Source of the DNA: Hyphomicrobiaceae bacterium
GTDB lineage: Bacteria; Pseudomonadota; Alphaproteobacteria; Rhizobiales; Xanthobacteraceae
DNA length: 64,000 bases
Direction of reading: 5' to 3'
Assembly: GCA_021324465.1 (NCBI GenBank)
Contig: JAJPJB010000069.1
Span: 89,585-153,584, forward strand
Below the pieces are notes generated by a model. The model was not told where the DNA came from, did not search any database, and saw nothing but the letters and a program-made list of their open reading frames with translations. Below are positions 28,939 through 38,756 of this stretch, piece after piece; position 1 is the stretch's first letter, and each line of letters starts with the position of its first letter. A program made the translations under genes and the position numbers.

Positions 28939-31900
28939 TTATTCCGCCGCAACGCGCTGCACCCGCCATTGCATGATCAGGGCGCGCAGCGCGGCCGGCT
29001 TCACCGGCTTGTTGAGCAGATGCACGCCACTGACGCGCGCCTGCTCGCGCACCTGGCGCGAACGATCGGCGGTGATCAGGATTGCCGGGATATGACGCCC
29101 GAAGCGCCGCCGCAGTTCCGCGATTGCGGCTATGCCATTGGCGTATTCGGGAGTGTCGCCCCCGGATGCGGCCTCATCCGATTGGCCGCCGTCGAGATGA
29201 TAGTCGACCAGAAGTCCATCGGGCTCGACACCGCTTGCGCTGACTACGGCGAGGGCCCCGGTGAGACTGGCGGCGGTCAGCACGTGGCAGCCCCAGCCGC
29301 CGAGCAGCGTCTCCATGCCATCGAGAATGGCACGCTCATTGTCGATGCACAGGACGGCGGTGCCGTCGAGCCGTCCGAGTTCGATATGCCGCGCCGGCCG
29401 CGGTTTCGGTGCGGCCGCGGCTCCCGCCGCGCGCGGGACTTCAATCGAAAACCGCGAGCCTCGCCCGACATTGGAATGCAGTGCGACCTCGCAATCGAGC
29501 ACACGCGCAATGCGCTCGACAATAGAGAGCCCCAGACCCACGCCGCGCGCCACCCGCGCGCCCTGGTCGAGCCGATGAAACTCCTTGAATACGGTACGCC
29601 GTTTGGCATGCGGAATGCCGATGCCGGTGTCGTGAACCTCGATGCGCAATTTGTCGCCCCGGCGCCGGCAGCCGACCAGCACCCGCCCTTGCGGCGTGTA
29701 TTTGATGGCGTTGGAGACCAGATTTTGCAGCAGTCGCCGCAGCAGCCGGCGATCGGAGCGCACGTTGAGCGCGCACGGCATGAAAACCAAATCGAGCCTT
29801 TTGGCGCGGGCCAGCGGTGCGAATTCGACTTCGAGCCGTTGCAGCAGATCGTCGATGCGGAAATTGGTAATTTCCGGCTTCATAGCGCCGGTGTCGAGCC
29901 GGGAAATGTCGAGCAGCGCCGCAAAAATTTCTTCGACCGCCTCCAGTGACGCGTCGATATTCTGCACCAGATCGGAGTCCTCGCTGCCGCGTCGGCGTTC
30001 GATCAAGCTCGTCACATAGAGCCGCGCCGCATTCAGAGGCTGCAGAATGTCGTGGCTCGCGGCGGCGACAAATTTGGTCTTTGAGACATTGGCTTCATCG
30101 GCCTCGGCCTTGGCGCGTTCGAGCGCGGCATTAAGCCGTGTCAATTCGCCGGTGCGCTCGCGGACACGGCGCTCCAGCGTAGCATTGGCGCGCTCCAGCG
30201 CTTCGGCCGCTTTGACGCTCGGCGTTATGTCGGTGAACGTCGTCACCAGGCCGCCATTGGGCATGCGGTTGGTCCGCACCTCGATCACCAAGCCGCGCTC
30301 GGCAAAGCGCTCGAGAAACGGCGCGTCCTCCGCCGTGTAGCTCGTGATGCGCTCGGCCACGAACTGGTCAACACTCTTGGCATCGCAGTCGGCATGCTGC
30401 GCCAGGTGACGCAGGATTTCGTCGAGCGCGATGCCGACACGGGTAAGCCCGTGTGGCAGGTCGAAAATCTCGCCGAACTGGCGGTTCCAGCAAACCAGCG
30501 TCAGTTCCTTGTCGAACACCGCAATGCCTTGACGCACATGGTCGAGCGCGGTCTGCAAGACCTCGCGGTTGTAGTGAATCGCAGCATTTGCATCGTCGAG
30601 CAGCTTCAGCGCCGCTTTGGTCGAAAGATTGCGCTTGCGTAGCAGCAGCGAGAGTACGAGTCGTGACGACGCAGCGCCGATCGCGGAGGCCAGGAGATAT
30701 TCGGCATATTGCAAGAGCTGAAAGTCGGCTTCGGCTTGCGACTCGAGATCGATGCGGCGAGCGAAAGCGAAGCTGGCAAACGAGGTGCGGGTGCGCTCGT
30801 CGCCCAGATAACGGCCGACCGTCGTGATCAGTTCGTCCACGGTGACGGTGGCGCGCCGCAGCCGAAAACTCGGCGCCATCGGGGCAAGCGTCGAGGGCAC
30901 GAACAAATCAGCTTGCACATGCTCGATCGCGGTTGGGCGACGAACGAGAGAGCAGCAGATGTAGAGGGCAATATTGAAAGCGAGGCTTAAGACGACACCA
31001 TGAACCAGCGGCGGCAAGTCGAGCCCGAACAGGGCCTGCGGCCGTAGAAAGGCAAGGCCCCACGGCCCCGCAGCCAATATGTTCTGGCCGACAATGCCGG
31101 CATCCGAAATGCTCGGCAGAAGCAGCGTGTAACCCCAGACCAGTATGCCGGCGCTCATGCCGGCCATGGCGCCGAGCGCGGTGCCGCGCCGCCAGATCAA
31201 GCCACCGAACAGAGCCGGTGCGAACTGCGCCACCGCGGCAAAGGACAAGAGCCCGATTGCGGCGAGCTGTGCGTCGCCCGCGGAACGATAATAAATGTAA
31301 GCCAGGATTAATATGACGAAGATCGCGATGCGCCGCGTCGTCAAGAGCTGCGCGCCCGCATTGCTCGGGTCCGTATTGAGCATGAGGCGCCGCTTGAGCA
31401 CCAGCGGAACGACGAGATCATTCGACACCATGATCGCCAGCGCGACCGTTTCCACGATCACCATTGCGGTTGCTGCCGAAAGTCCGCCGATAAAGGCAGC
31501 AAGCGTGATCAGTTCGGAATGCGCGGCAAGCGGCAGGACGACGACGAGCATGTCGCTGTCGACATGGCCGGCGGGAAATTGCAACAGGCCGGCCATCGCG
31601 ATCGGCAGCACGAATATATTGATCAGCACCAGATAGACGGGAAACATCCAGGCCGCGCGGCGAATTTCCGCTTCGCCGTGATTTTCGACCACCGAGACAT
31701 GGAACTGGCGCGGTAACAGCAGAATCGCGAACAGCGATAGTGCCGTCATCGCGACGAACGGCGCAAGCTGCGGCGCACTCGTCAACATGGCGGCAACGCG
31801 CGGCTGGCGCAGCGCGCGCGCGAACAGATCGAATGGGCCATCGAACATCACGAAGGTGACGAAGACGCCGACAGCGAGAAACGTCATCAGCTTCACGATC

Positions 31901-32493
31901 GATTCGGTTGCGATCGCCAGCATCAGACCGTCCTGATGCTCGGTCGCGTCGGTGTGGCGCGTGCCGAACAGCACTGCGAATGTGGCCATGGCGAGCGCGA
32001 CGAACAGCGCCACGTCGCCCAAGAGCGGCGTACCCCCGGGTGAGGCTTGCGCGAGGATGGTCGAGACCGAAGCCGACACAGCTTTCAGCTGCAGCGCGAT
32101 ATAGGGGATCATGCCGACAATCGCGATCAGCGCCACAGTGGCCGCGACGGCGGGGCTCTTGCCATAGCGGGCGGCAATGAAGTCGGCGATGGAGGTGATG
32201 TTTTGTGCCTTTGCGAGCCGCACGATGCGGATGATGAGCGGATAGCCAAACCCGACCATCAGCAGCGGGCCGATATAGATGGTGAGAAAGTCAAAGCCGG
32301 TACGCGAGGCAAGGCCGACCGAGCCGAAAAAGGTCCAAGATGTGCAGTAAACCGCGAGCGAAAGCGGATAAATCAAAAGTCGCGAGGACGCTCCGCGCGC
32401 CAGACCGCGCCTGCGGTCGCCATAGCTCGCGACGACGAAGAGAAGGCCGATATAGGCCAGCGCAATGGCGACGACGATCCAGCCCTGCAACAT
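28939..32493 (-). CDS. hybrid sensor kinase with SLC5 symporter domain, CrbS-like
   Basis: The 1184-residue protein has, in order, a sodium/solute symporter domain of about 13 helices (1-520), a STAC-type linker (about 545-625, with YAEYLLASAIGAASSRLVL), a PAS domain (about 640-765, DHVRQGIAVFD), a coiled coil, a HisKA domain with H814 in AAASHDILQPLNAARLY, a HATPase domain with N928 and DTGIGIP, and a receiver domain (about 1045-1175) with D1097 in LLVDYHL and K1162. It could sense or transport an organic acid; acetate is the precedent for CrbS. The convergent response regulator is the probable partner. Confidence 0.92.
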   Translation of the reverse strand: MLQGWIVVAIALAYIGLLFVVASYGDRRRGLARGASSRLLIYPLSLAVYCTSWTFFGSVGLASRTGFDFLTIYIGPLLMVGFGYPLIIRIVRLAKAQNITSIADFIAARYGKSPAVAATVALIAIVGMIPYIALQLKAVSASVSTILAQASPGGTPLLGDVALFVALAMATFAVLFGTRHTDATEHQDGLMLAIATESIVKLMTFLAVGVFVTFVMFDGPFDLFARALRQPRVAAMLTSAPQLAPFVAMTALSLFAILLLPRQFHVSVVENHGEAEIRRAAWMFPVYLVLINIFVLPIAMAGLLQFPAGHVDSDMLVVVLPLAAHSELITLAAFIGGLSAATAMVIVETVALAIMVSNDLVVPLVLKRRLMLNTDPSNAGAQLLTTRRIAIFVILILAYIYYRSAGDAQLAAIGLLSFAAVAQFAPALFGGLIWRRGTALGAMAGMSAGILVWGYTLLLPSISDAGIVGQNILAAGPWGLAFLRPQALFGLDLPPLVHGVVLSLAFNIALYICCSLVRRPTAIEHVQADLFVPSTLAPMAPSFRLRRATVTVDELITTVGRYLGDERTRTSFASFAFARRIDLESQAEADFQLLQYAEYLLASAIGAASSRLVLSLLLRKRNLSTKAALKLLDDANAAIHYNREVLQTALDHVRQGIAVFDKELTLVCWNRQFGEIFDLPHGLTRVGIALDEILRHLAQHADCDAKSVDQFVAERITSYTAEDAPFLERFAERGLVIEVRTNRMPNGGLVTTFTDITPSVKAAEALERANATLERRVRERTGELTRLNAALERAKAEADEANVSKTKFVAAASHDILQPLNAARLYVTSLIERRRGSEDSDLVQNIDASLEAVEEIFAALLDISRLDTGAMKPEITNFRIDDLLQRLEVEFAPLARAKRLDLVFMPCALNVRSDRRLLRRLLQNLVSNAIKYTPQGRVLVGCRRRGDKLRIEVHDTGIGIPHAKRRTVFKEFHRLDQGARVARGVGLGLSIVERIARVLDCEVALHSNVGRGSRFSIEVPRAAGAAAAPKPRPARHIELGRLDGTAVLCIDNERAILDGMETLLGGWGCHVLTAASLTGALAVVSASGVEPDGLLVDYHLDGGQSDEAASGGDTPEYANGIAAIAELRRRFGRHIPAILITADRSRQVREQARVSGVHLLNKPVKPAALRALIMQWRVQRVAAE

Positions 32494-32681
32494 GACCCTG
32501 AGCCTTCAGAACTCCCGCCCTGGTCCACCGCGTTTTTGCTCGATTTTAGCTAGGTCATCACAGTTTGATGCAGCTGTCCATCGGCCGCTGGCAAATTGCG
32601 AAATCGCCGCAAACAGACGAAAGCCCGTTATGCCCCGGCGCATTGACGCCCCTTGCCGCAGCAGGCATTCATGGCGCGTCA

Positions 32682-33782
32682 ATGCAGGCCATCTTTCCGT
32701 CCCGGCGCACGCTGGTCCAGACTGCGGAGACGCTCGCGATCGCCCTCTTTGGCGGCGTGAGCTTCATTGCGCTCGGCCTACCGGCGGGATTGGTGTCCGG
32801 TTCGGTCATGGCAGTCGCGATCGCGGCGCTGATGGGGCGGCCGGCGCGGGTGCCGCTGCCGCTGGCGCGCATCTGCTACGTTATTGTGGGCACGCTGCTC
32901 GGCACCGTGGTGACACCGGAGACGATCCGCGGCATCACCCATTGGCCCGGCAGCATCGCGCTTCTGATGCTTGCGTCAGTCGCCATGATGATTGCGACAA
33001 TGGTCTATCTGTGCGTCGTGCACGGCTGGGACCGGTTTTCCGCACTGATGGGCGCGAGCCCCGGATCCATGGCGCAGGTGATCGCGCTGTCCACCGAGCT
33101 TGGCGGCGATTTGCGCGCCATCGCGGTCGTGCAGACCATGCGCGTGCTGCTCCTGGTCGTCGGTCTGCCGAACGGCCTCGCTCTCTTCGGGCTGACGGTG
33201 CCGTCGCTGCCGGTGCCGCGCGGACCGGCGGGTCTTGCCCAGCTTCCGGAAATGATTCTGCTCGCCGCAGCCGCGATCGTTTTTGCCATCGCCTTCATGC
33301 AATTGCGATTCCCGGGCGGGCTGATGTTCGGCGCCATGGCGGGGTCGGGGCTGTTGCATGGCTTCGGGCTCATTCACGCCGCGCTGCCGTGGTGGATCGG
33401 CTCGTCTTCCGTGATCACGCTCGGCGCATTGGTCGGCTCGCGATTTGCCAATACATCGTTTCGCATGCTGATCGGCTATCTCGGCGCCGCCTTCGGCTCG
33501 TTTGCGGCGTCGATGGCGGTGGCGACGATCTTTATTCTGATCGTTGCCCGGCTGTTTCGCTTCTCGATAGCCAATATTGTCATCGCGTTTGCGCCCGGCG
33601 CCCAGGACACCATGATGGTGCTGGCGCTCGCGCTGCATCTCGATCCGATCTATGTCGGGGCGCACCATTTGGCGCGCTTTCTGGTGGTGACGATTTCGGT
33701 CGGCCTCGCCGCACCGCGGCTGGCCAAGAAGCGTCACTCCGGGCCGCATGGCGGTGAACCCGGAATCTATACTCACGAATGA
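32682..33782 (+). CDS. AbrB-family (PF05145) membrane protein
   Basis: The 366-residue integral membrane protein has two internally similar halves of about five helices, each with a Gly/Pro-rich block (LMGASPGSMAQVIALSTELGG in the first, VIAFAPGAQDTMMVLALAL in the second). This matches the AbrB duplication family, sometimes labelled ammonia monooxygenase or regulator without good basis; it is more likely a transporter. The frame is open from TTG 32565, but ATG 32682 starts closer to the first helix. It is divergent from the sensor kinase and converges with hemA. Confidence 0.8.
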   Translation: MQAIFPSRRTLVQTAETLAIALFGGVSFIALGLPAGLVSGSVMAVAIAALMGRPARVPLPLARICYVIVGTLLGTVVTPETIRGITHWPGSIALLMLASVAMMIATMVYLCVVHGWDRFSALMGASPGSMAQVIALSTELGGDLRAIAVVQTMRVLLLVVGLPNGLALFGLTVPSLPVPRGPAGLAQLPEMILLAAAAIVFAIAFMQLRFPGGLMFGAMAGSGLLHGFGLIHAALPWWIGSSSVITLGALVGSRFANTSFRMLIGYLGAAFGSFAASMAVATIFILIVARLFRFSIANIVIAFAPGAQDTMMVLALALHLDPIYVGAHHLARFLVVTISVGLAAPRLAKKRHSGPHGGEPGIYTHE

Positions 33783-33855
33783 AGCAGAATCTGCGCCGGC
33801 TGCGATTGTGGATTCCGGGGCTGCTCGCTTCCGCTCGGCTCCGGGTCGAGTCCGT

Positions 33856-35139
33856 TCATTCCGCCGCGAGTGCGCGGCGCTTGAGCGGCAGATCGAGCCG
33901 CTGCCAGACGTCGACGAGCGCCTCCGCGAGCGCGTCGATCAGCCGGTCATCGTGATAAGGGCTCGGGGTGATGCGCAGCCGCTCGGCGCCTTTGGGCACG
34001 GTCGGATAATTGATCGGCTGAATATAGATGCCGTGCTCGGCGAGCAGGAGATCGCTCGCCTGCTTGCACAGTTCGGGATCGCCGACATAGACCGGCACGA
34101 TATGGGTCGGACTTTCCATCACCGGCAGAGCCGCCGCGCTCAGCACAGCTTTGGTGCGCGCTGCGCGATCCTGATGCTGCTCCCGTTCCCAATTCGAAGA
34201 CTTCAGATGCCGAATGGCGGCCGTCGCCGCGGCGCAGACCGCGGGCGGAAGCGCCGTGGTGAAGATGAAGCCCGGCGCATAGGAGCGCACGGCGTCGATG
34301 AGCGCCGCGGACCCGGCAATATAGCCGCCGAGGCAGCCGAATGCCTTGGCCAGGGTGCCCTCGACGACGTCAATCCGATCGACCACGCCATCGCGTTCAG
34401 TGATTCCCCCGCCGCGCGCGCCATACATGCCGACGGCGTGCACCTCATCGACATAGGTCATCGCGCCATAGCGCTCGGCAAGATCGCAAAAGTCGCCGAT
34501 CGGCGCCACGTCGCCGTCCATCGAATAGAGGCTTTCAAAGACGATGAGCTTCGGTCGCCCCGGCTCGGCAGCGGCAAGAAGCTGTTCCAGATGTGCAACA
34601 TCGTTGTGACGGAAGATTTGCTTTTCACAATGGGCCTGACGCACGCCTTCAATCATGGAGTTATGATTCCGGGCGTCCGATAGGATCACGCAGTTCGGCA
34701 TCAGCTTGGCGAGCGTGGCGATGCCGGTCTGGTTTGACACATAGCCCGAGGTGAAGACGAGCGCCGCCTCCTTGCGATGCAGATCGGCCAATTCGCGCTC
34801 GAGCTCGACCAGAGGATGATTGTTGCCGGCGATATTGCGCGTGCCGCCGGCGCCAGTGCCCATCCGGGTCGCGGTCTCGACCATGGCGCCGATCACTTTC
34901 GGATTTTGCCCCATGCCGAGATAGTCGTTGGAACACCAGATCACGACATTCTTCGGCCCCTCCGGCGAATGCCACACCGCATGGGGAAAGCGCCCGGCAA
35001 TGCGCTCGAGATCGGCAAAAACCCGGTAGCGGCGCTCGCCGTGCAGCCGTTCAAGGGCAATGGCGAAATAGTCGTCGTAATGGATGCCGGGTCGATTATT
35101 AGGATAAATCATAGGCTTAGAACTGTGATGGTGCGGCAT
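33856..35139 (-). CDS. hemA: 5-aminolevulinate synthase
   Basis: The 427-residue PLP enzyme condenses glycine and succinyl-CoA, the first step of heme synthesis in alphaproteobacteria. The PLP lysine is K265 in [14 protein letters not shown]; other signatures are [23 protein letters not shown] and [13 protein letters not shown] 35139 has GGAA nearby; ATG 35112 would give a shorter N-terminus closer to classic ALAS. The promoter region contains a FixK/FNR-type box. It converges with the AbrB-family gene. Confidence 0.95.
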   Translation of the reverse strand: MPHHHSSKPMIYPNNRPGIHYDDYFAIALERLHGERRYRVFADLERIAGRFPHAVWHSPEGPKNVVIWCSNDYLGMGQNPKVIGAMVETATRMGTGAGGTRNIAGNNHPLVELERELADLHRKEAALVFTSGYVSNQTGIATLAKLMPNCVILSDARNHNSMIEGVRQAHCEKQIFRHNDVAHLEQLLAAAEPGRPKLIVFESLYSMDGDVAPIGDFCDLAERYGAMTYVDEVHAVGMYGARGGGITERDGVVDRIDVVEGTLAKAFGCLGGYIAGSAALIDAVRSYAPGFIFTTALPPAVCAAATAAIRHLKSSNWEREQHQDRAARTKAVLSAAALPVMESPTHIVPVYVGDPELCKQASDLLLAEHGIYIQPINYPTVPKGAERLRITPSPYHDDRLIDALAEALVDVWQRLDLPLKRRALAAE

Positions 35140-35570
35140 GTGGATTCCGGTTCTTGGAATAGTTCTAGGTGGCTTCCCTGGCCCTTGTCGAGCACTTCTA
35201 AACGCGGCTGGTCGCCGCGCGCTTGATGCGCCTCAAATTTGCAAAAAAGCCTTATGCGCCGCGGGCTTGATGGGTGCATATCGAGGCAGGCGCGGCCCCG
35301 CCTGGCGCGGAGCAGCCATGCCGTGCGTCCGCCGGTGCCGTGCCTCACAGACAGCGAGTCCGCGGCGCCGGGCCTTCCGTGGCCGATGAGAATGCGGCCA
35401 TCCTCGCCGACGCGCCGATCAAACCGGCCTTAACAGGTGGCGTCGAAAGCTTGCTTGGCGCCCCCGGCTGCCCGGCGCGGCGCGCCCTTTCGGGGTGTCA
35501 TGCGTGCCGGTTGCGGGGCGCCGCGTGAAGGACGAAACTTCGCCGCGAACCAACCGGGAATGAAGTGGTA
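35140..35570. other. 431 bp divergent region between hemA and the dehydratase gene
   Basis: Apart from the FixK-type box and its possible -10, the region holds an imperfect palindrome CTTGGAA-TAG-TTCTAGG (35153-35169) just upstream of the hemA start. Small open frames here show no family resemblance. Bases 35270-35530 are GC-rich with no motif I can name. Confidence 0.5.
35223..35236 (-). promoter_or_regulatory. FixK/FNR-type box upstream of hemA
   Basis: On the minus strand, TTGAGGCGCATCAA matches the FixK consensus TTG(A/C)-N6-(T/G)CAA exactly and the FNR consensus TTGAT-N4-ATCAA with one mismatch. A possible -10 element TTTAGA lies at 35202-35197, predicting a start near 35190. The box centre is then about 40 bp upstream, close to the -41.5 of class II activated promoters. 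The box is 84 bp before the hemA ATG. Confidence 0.65.
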
Positions 35571-37265
35571 ATGACAGAGCGTGCTGCGGGCTTGAACGAC
35601 GGCCTTACCGACTATGGCGACAAGGATTTTTCCCGCTATTTGCGGCGCTCCTTCGCGCAATCGATGGGCTATTCGCGAACGTTTCTCGACAAGCCGGTGA
35701 TCGGCATCGCCTATACAGCGTCCGATTTCAACAATTGCCACCGCCACTTTCCCGAGCTGCTCGCGGCAGTGAAACGCGGCGTGCTCGCCACCGGCGCTTT
35801 GCCGCTCGAATTTCCGACCATCTCACTGGGTGAAGTTTTCCTGTCGCCGACCAGCCTCAAATTCCGCAACCTTATGGCCATGGATACCGAGGAGATGATC
35901 CGCGCGCAGCCGATGGATGCGGTCGTGCTGATGGGCGGCTGCGACAAAACTGTGCCGGCGCAGCTGATGGGCGCGGTGTCCGCCAATCGGCCCGCGATCA
36001 TGCTGATCGGCGGGCCGATGATGACCGGCCGGCATCGCGGCGAGCGACTGGGCGCGTGCACGGATTGCCGGCGTTTCTGGGCGCGCTATCGCGCCGGCGA
36101 CATCGACGCGGAAGAAATCTCGGCGGTGGAGGGCCAGCTCGCGGTCACGGCGGGGACCTGCGCGGTGATGGGCACGGCTTCGACCATGGCCTGCCTCACC
36201 GAGGCGCTGGGCATGTGTTTGCCGGGCACTGCGGCGATCCCGGCAGTACACGCCGATCGGCTGCGCGCCGCGGAAGCCACCGGTATCGCGGCCGTGAAGC
36301 TGATCGGCTCCAAGCTGACGCCGTCTGCAATCATCAATCAAAAATCGGTCGAGAATGCGCTGCGCGCGCTGCTGGCGCTCGGCGGCTCGACCAACGCCAT
36401 CATCCACCTCACCGCGATCGCGGGCCGAGCCGGCGTCAAAGTCTCCCTCGACCAGCTCAACAAGCTGTCAGATTCCACGCCGGTGCTGGTGAATCTAAAA
36501 CCGGTAGGCAACGGCTATATGGAGGACTTTTACGCCGCCGGCGGCATGGGTGCACTGCTGCGCGAATTAAAGCCGCTTCTGCATCTTGATTGCCTGACCG
36601 TGACCGGCGAGACGCTGGGCGAGCGGCTCGAAGGCGGCGACGGTCGCTACCTCGATCGCACCATTATCGCGTCGCGCGAAATGCCGCTTGAGACGGAAGG
36701 CGGCTTAATTGCACTGTTCGGCAATCTGGCGCCGAAAGGCGCCATCCTCAAGCGCTCGGCGGCCGATGCCAAATTGTTCGAGCACGAGGGCAGGGCGGTC
36801 GTGTTCTCTTCGCTCGCCGATCTTGCGGCGCGCATCGACGATCCGGCGTTGGACGTCGCGCCGGACGATATTTTGGTGCTGCAGAATGCCGGCCCGCATG
36901 CGCCGAGCTGCATGCCGGAAGCCGGCTATCTGCCCATCCCGAAGAAGCTCGCGCAGCACGGCGTCAAGGACATGATCCGGATTTCCGATGCGCGCATGAG
37001 CGGCACCGCTTTCGGCACCATCGTGCTGCATGTCACGCCGGATGCCGCCTCCGGCGGCCCCCTTGGGCTGGTGCGCAACGGCGATCGCATTCGGCTGTCG
37101 GTGAAGAAACGGAGCATTGAACTGCTGGTCAGCGACGCCGAGCTTGAAAAGCGCGCCGCCGCGGCGCCAGTTCTGAAAGAAAGGCCGGAACGCGGTTACG
37201 CCAAGTTGTTTGCCGAACAAATTCTCGGTGCCGACGAGGGCTGCGATATCAGGATTTTGGTGTGA
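35571..37265 (+). CDS. IlvD/Edd family dehydratase
   Basis: The 564-residue Fe-S hydro-lyase removes water from a polyhydroxy acid. Three cysteines expected to bind the cluster are visible: C56 (FNNCHRHF), C124 (GGCDKTVPAQ) and C197 (GTCAVMGTAST). The nearby ALGGSTNAIIHLTAIAGRAG and DARMSGTAFGTIVLHVTPDAA segments are family signatures. It looks closer to the sugar-acid dehydratase branch (arabonate/xylonate type) than to housekeeping IlvD, given its catabolic neighbours; the substrate is uncertain. ATG 35571 is chosen over GTG 35565. Confidence 0.83.
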   Translation: MTERAAGLNDGLTDYGDKDFSRYLRRSFAQSMGYSRTFLDKPVIGIAYTASDFNNCHRHFPELLAAVKRGVLATGALPLEFPTISLGEVFLSPTSLKFRNLMAMDTEEMIRAQPMDAVVLMGGCDKTVPAQLMGAVSANRPAIMLIGGPMMTGRHRGERLGACTDCRRFWARYRAGDIDAEEISAVEGQLAVTAGTCAVMGTASTMACLTEALGMCLPGTAAIPAVHADRLRAAEATGIAAVKLIGSKLTPSAIINQKSVENALRALLALGGSTNAIIHLTAIAGRAGVKVSLDQLNKLSDSTPVLVNLKPVGNGYMEDFYAAGGMGALLRELKPLLHLDCLTVTGETLGERLEGGDGRYLDRTIIASREMPLETEGGLIALFGNLAPKGAILKRSAADAKLFEHEGRAVVFSSLADLAARIDDPALDVAPDDILVLQNAGPHAPSCMPEAGYLPIPKKLAQHGVKDMIRISDARMSGTAFGTIVLHVTPDAASGGPLGLVRNGDRIRLSVKKRSIELLVSDAELEKRAAAAPVLKERPERGYAKLFAEQILGADEGCDIRILV

Positions 37266-37297
37266 TGTTGTTCCGGGAAATGATCGAAGCTCCCAAG

Positions 37298-37390
37298 CCC
37301 GGAATCCAGACGCCCGAATTGCGCATGTTCTGGCACCGGCGGCAACTATGGGGAATCCCGACTCGCCGCTGCGCGGCGATCCGCAATGAC
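37298..37390. repeat. degenerate intergenic repeat with hairpin between convergent genes
   Basis: The segment holds GCCCGGAATCCAG near its start, GGGAATCCCG at 37351-37360, and a hairpin TCGCCGC-TGC-GCGGCGA at 37363-37379 followed by a degenerate ATGACC end. This resembles a decayed copy of GGATTCCGGG-type intergenic repeats seen in Bradyrhizobium-like genomes. It lies between the convergent dehydratase and M24 genes and could limit read-through. The family match is from memory. Confidence 0.4.
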
Positions 37391-37392
37391 CC

Positions 37393-38700
37393 TTAACCAG
37401 CCACCGCGATCTCGAGCGGAAATTTGTCGACCACGTCGTGTCCGGTCTCGGTCACGATGAATGTGTGGCCGAGGAAAATGCCAAACAGACCGTCCGGGGT
37501 GATCGGATTGGGTTCAGCCATGATCACCATGCCGGGTCGCAAAACTTCCTCGAATTTTTCGGCCGCAACATGCTCCGCCGTAACATGCGGCTTGTCGGTG
37601 ACCAGGTCGATGCCATGGCATTGCGTCGGCCGCGACTGATAGCCGTTGTTGCGGAAGAATTTGCTCGCTTCGCGCATCGCTTCGGCGGGCTTTCCCGGCG
37701 CAATTTCGGCGACAATCTTGTGATAGCCGGGCAACGTGACTTCGTGCCAGAACTTTTTTACCATCTCGGTCGGCTCGCCGATGCAGATCGGCGAGCCGAT
37801 CTGCGCCGTATAGCCGCGATAGCCGGCGGCAAGCTCCATATTGATAATGTCGCCCTTCTGCAGCACGCGCGCCGATGGCCGTGGATTGCCGAAAACCATC
37901 GCCGGATTGTCCATCGGTGTCGAGCCGATGATCAGGAAATCGATATCGCCGCCGCCTTCGAGAATGGCCGAGCCGGCCGCGGCGCGCAGCTCATATTCCT
38001 TCACGCCTGGTCGCGCGCGCTCGACCATGGCCCTCATCGCGTTCTCGCACAGCACGCCCGCTTTGCGCACGCAGTCAAGCTCCTCCGCGCTGTGTATCGA
38101 CAACAGCTCGTGCAGGAAGCCTTGCGTGAAGACAAGTTCGGCGTCGGGAAGGTTGTCGCGCAAGATGCTATACTGGTTGACCGGCAGATAATCGCCGTGC
38201 CGCGGATCGATTTCCATCAAGCCGATGCGGCCGCGCTCGAGTTTCAGTTCGCGTAAACGCTCCACCATGATGTCGGCATAGCGACCGCTCCGGCTATGGC
38301 GCACGTCTTTCACCGCCACTTCGACCTGCCGGCGCACGGCCTCGGCATGCGTGCCGCCCATCGAATAAATCAACGTCGGCTCGCCGTCGAGCGGCACCAG
38401 CACATAGCTCGACAGTGCGTGCCATTCCCAGTGCCCGGTCAGCCACAACATGCCGCCGCCGAAACTCCAATGACTCGGTCCGCCCGGCACGATGATGGCG
38501 TCGAGCCTGTGCTCGCGCATTTTTGCCCGCAATGCCCTGTAGCGGCGCTCGTATTCGGCCTTGGAGAACTGCTCCCAGACCGCATCGCGGTAGTAGGGCG
38601 TGTCGCGCATATTGGCGAAAGGCAGCGACTGATCGAGCTTGGCACGGACAATCTCCCACGGCTGCGGGCCGATGCGCGGCGGGCGGATCTGCGTATTCAT
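37393..38700 (-). CDS. M24 (pita-bread fold) protein with altered metal site
   Basis: The 435-residue protein has a creatinase-type N-terminal domain (about 50-205) and an M24 catalytic-fold domain (about 206-430). In active aminopeptidases two Asp ligands lie in a D-x(10)-D motif; here the equivalent segment MELAAGYRGYTAQIGS has E289 and Q300. The later ligands are kept: H362 (QCHGIDLV), E396 (IMAEPNP) and E418 (VTETG). It may be a metal-independent hydrolase like creatinase or an M24 lyase rather than a peptidase. It follows an LLM oxidoreductase gene by 56 bp, probably in one operon. Confidence 0.8.
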   Translation of the reverse strand: MNTQIRPPRIGPQPWEIVRAKLDQSLPFANMRDTPYYRDAVWEQFSKAEYERRYRALRAKMREHRLDAIIVPGGPSHWSFGGGMLWLTGHWEWHALSSYVLVPLDGEPTLIYSMGGTHAEAVRRQVEVAVKDVRHSRSGRYADIMVERLRELKLERGRIGLMEIDPRHGDYLPVNQYSILRDNLPDAELVFTQGFLHELLSIHSAEELDCVRKAGVLCENAMRAMVERARPGVKEYELRAAAGSAILEGGGDIDFLIIGSTPMDNPAMVFGNPRPSARVLQKGDIINMELAAGYRGYTAQIGSPICIGEPTEMVKKFWHEVTLPGYHKIVAEIAPGKPAEAMREASKFFRNNGYQSRPTQCHGIDLVTDKPHVTAEHVAAEKFEEVLRPGMVIMAEPNPITPDGLFGIFLGHTFIVTETGHDVVDKFPLEIAVAG

Positions 38701-38756
38701 GGACGTTTCCTTGGGAAATTCCTCAAAATGCGGGCCACGACCGTCACAGCCGGGGA

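Noticed and set aside
32682..33782. AbrB-family gene as a transcription regulator or ammonia monooxygenase
   Set aside because: The protein is an integral membrane protein with two similar helical halves and no DNA-binding or copper-enzyme features.
35153..35202. Irr-type iron control elements (ICE) upstream of hemA
   Set aside because: CTTGGAA-TAG-TTCTAGG matches the TTTAGAA/TTCTAAA pattern at only 10 of 14 positions, and the exact TTTAGAA half-site at 35202-35196 is better explained as the -10 of the FixK-type promoter.
37438..38256. Long plus-strand open frame opposite the M24 gene
   Set aside because: The minus strand encodes a well-conserved two-domain M24 protein; the plus frame has no motif.
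37393..38700. DMSP lyase DddP as identity for the M24-fold protein
   Set aside because: DddP is also an M24-fold enzyme, but the N-terminal domain and metal segment here do not match the DddP sequence as I recall it.
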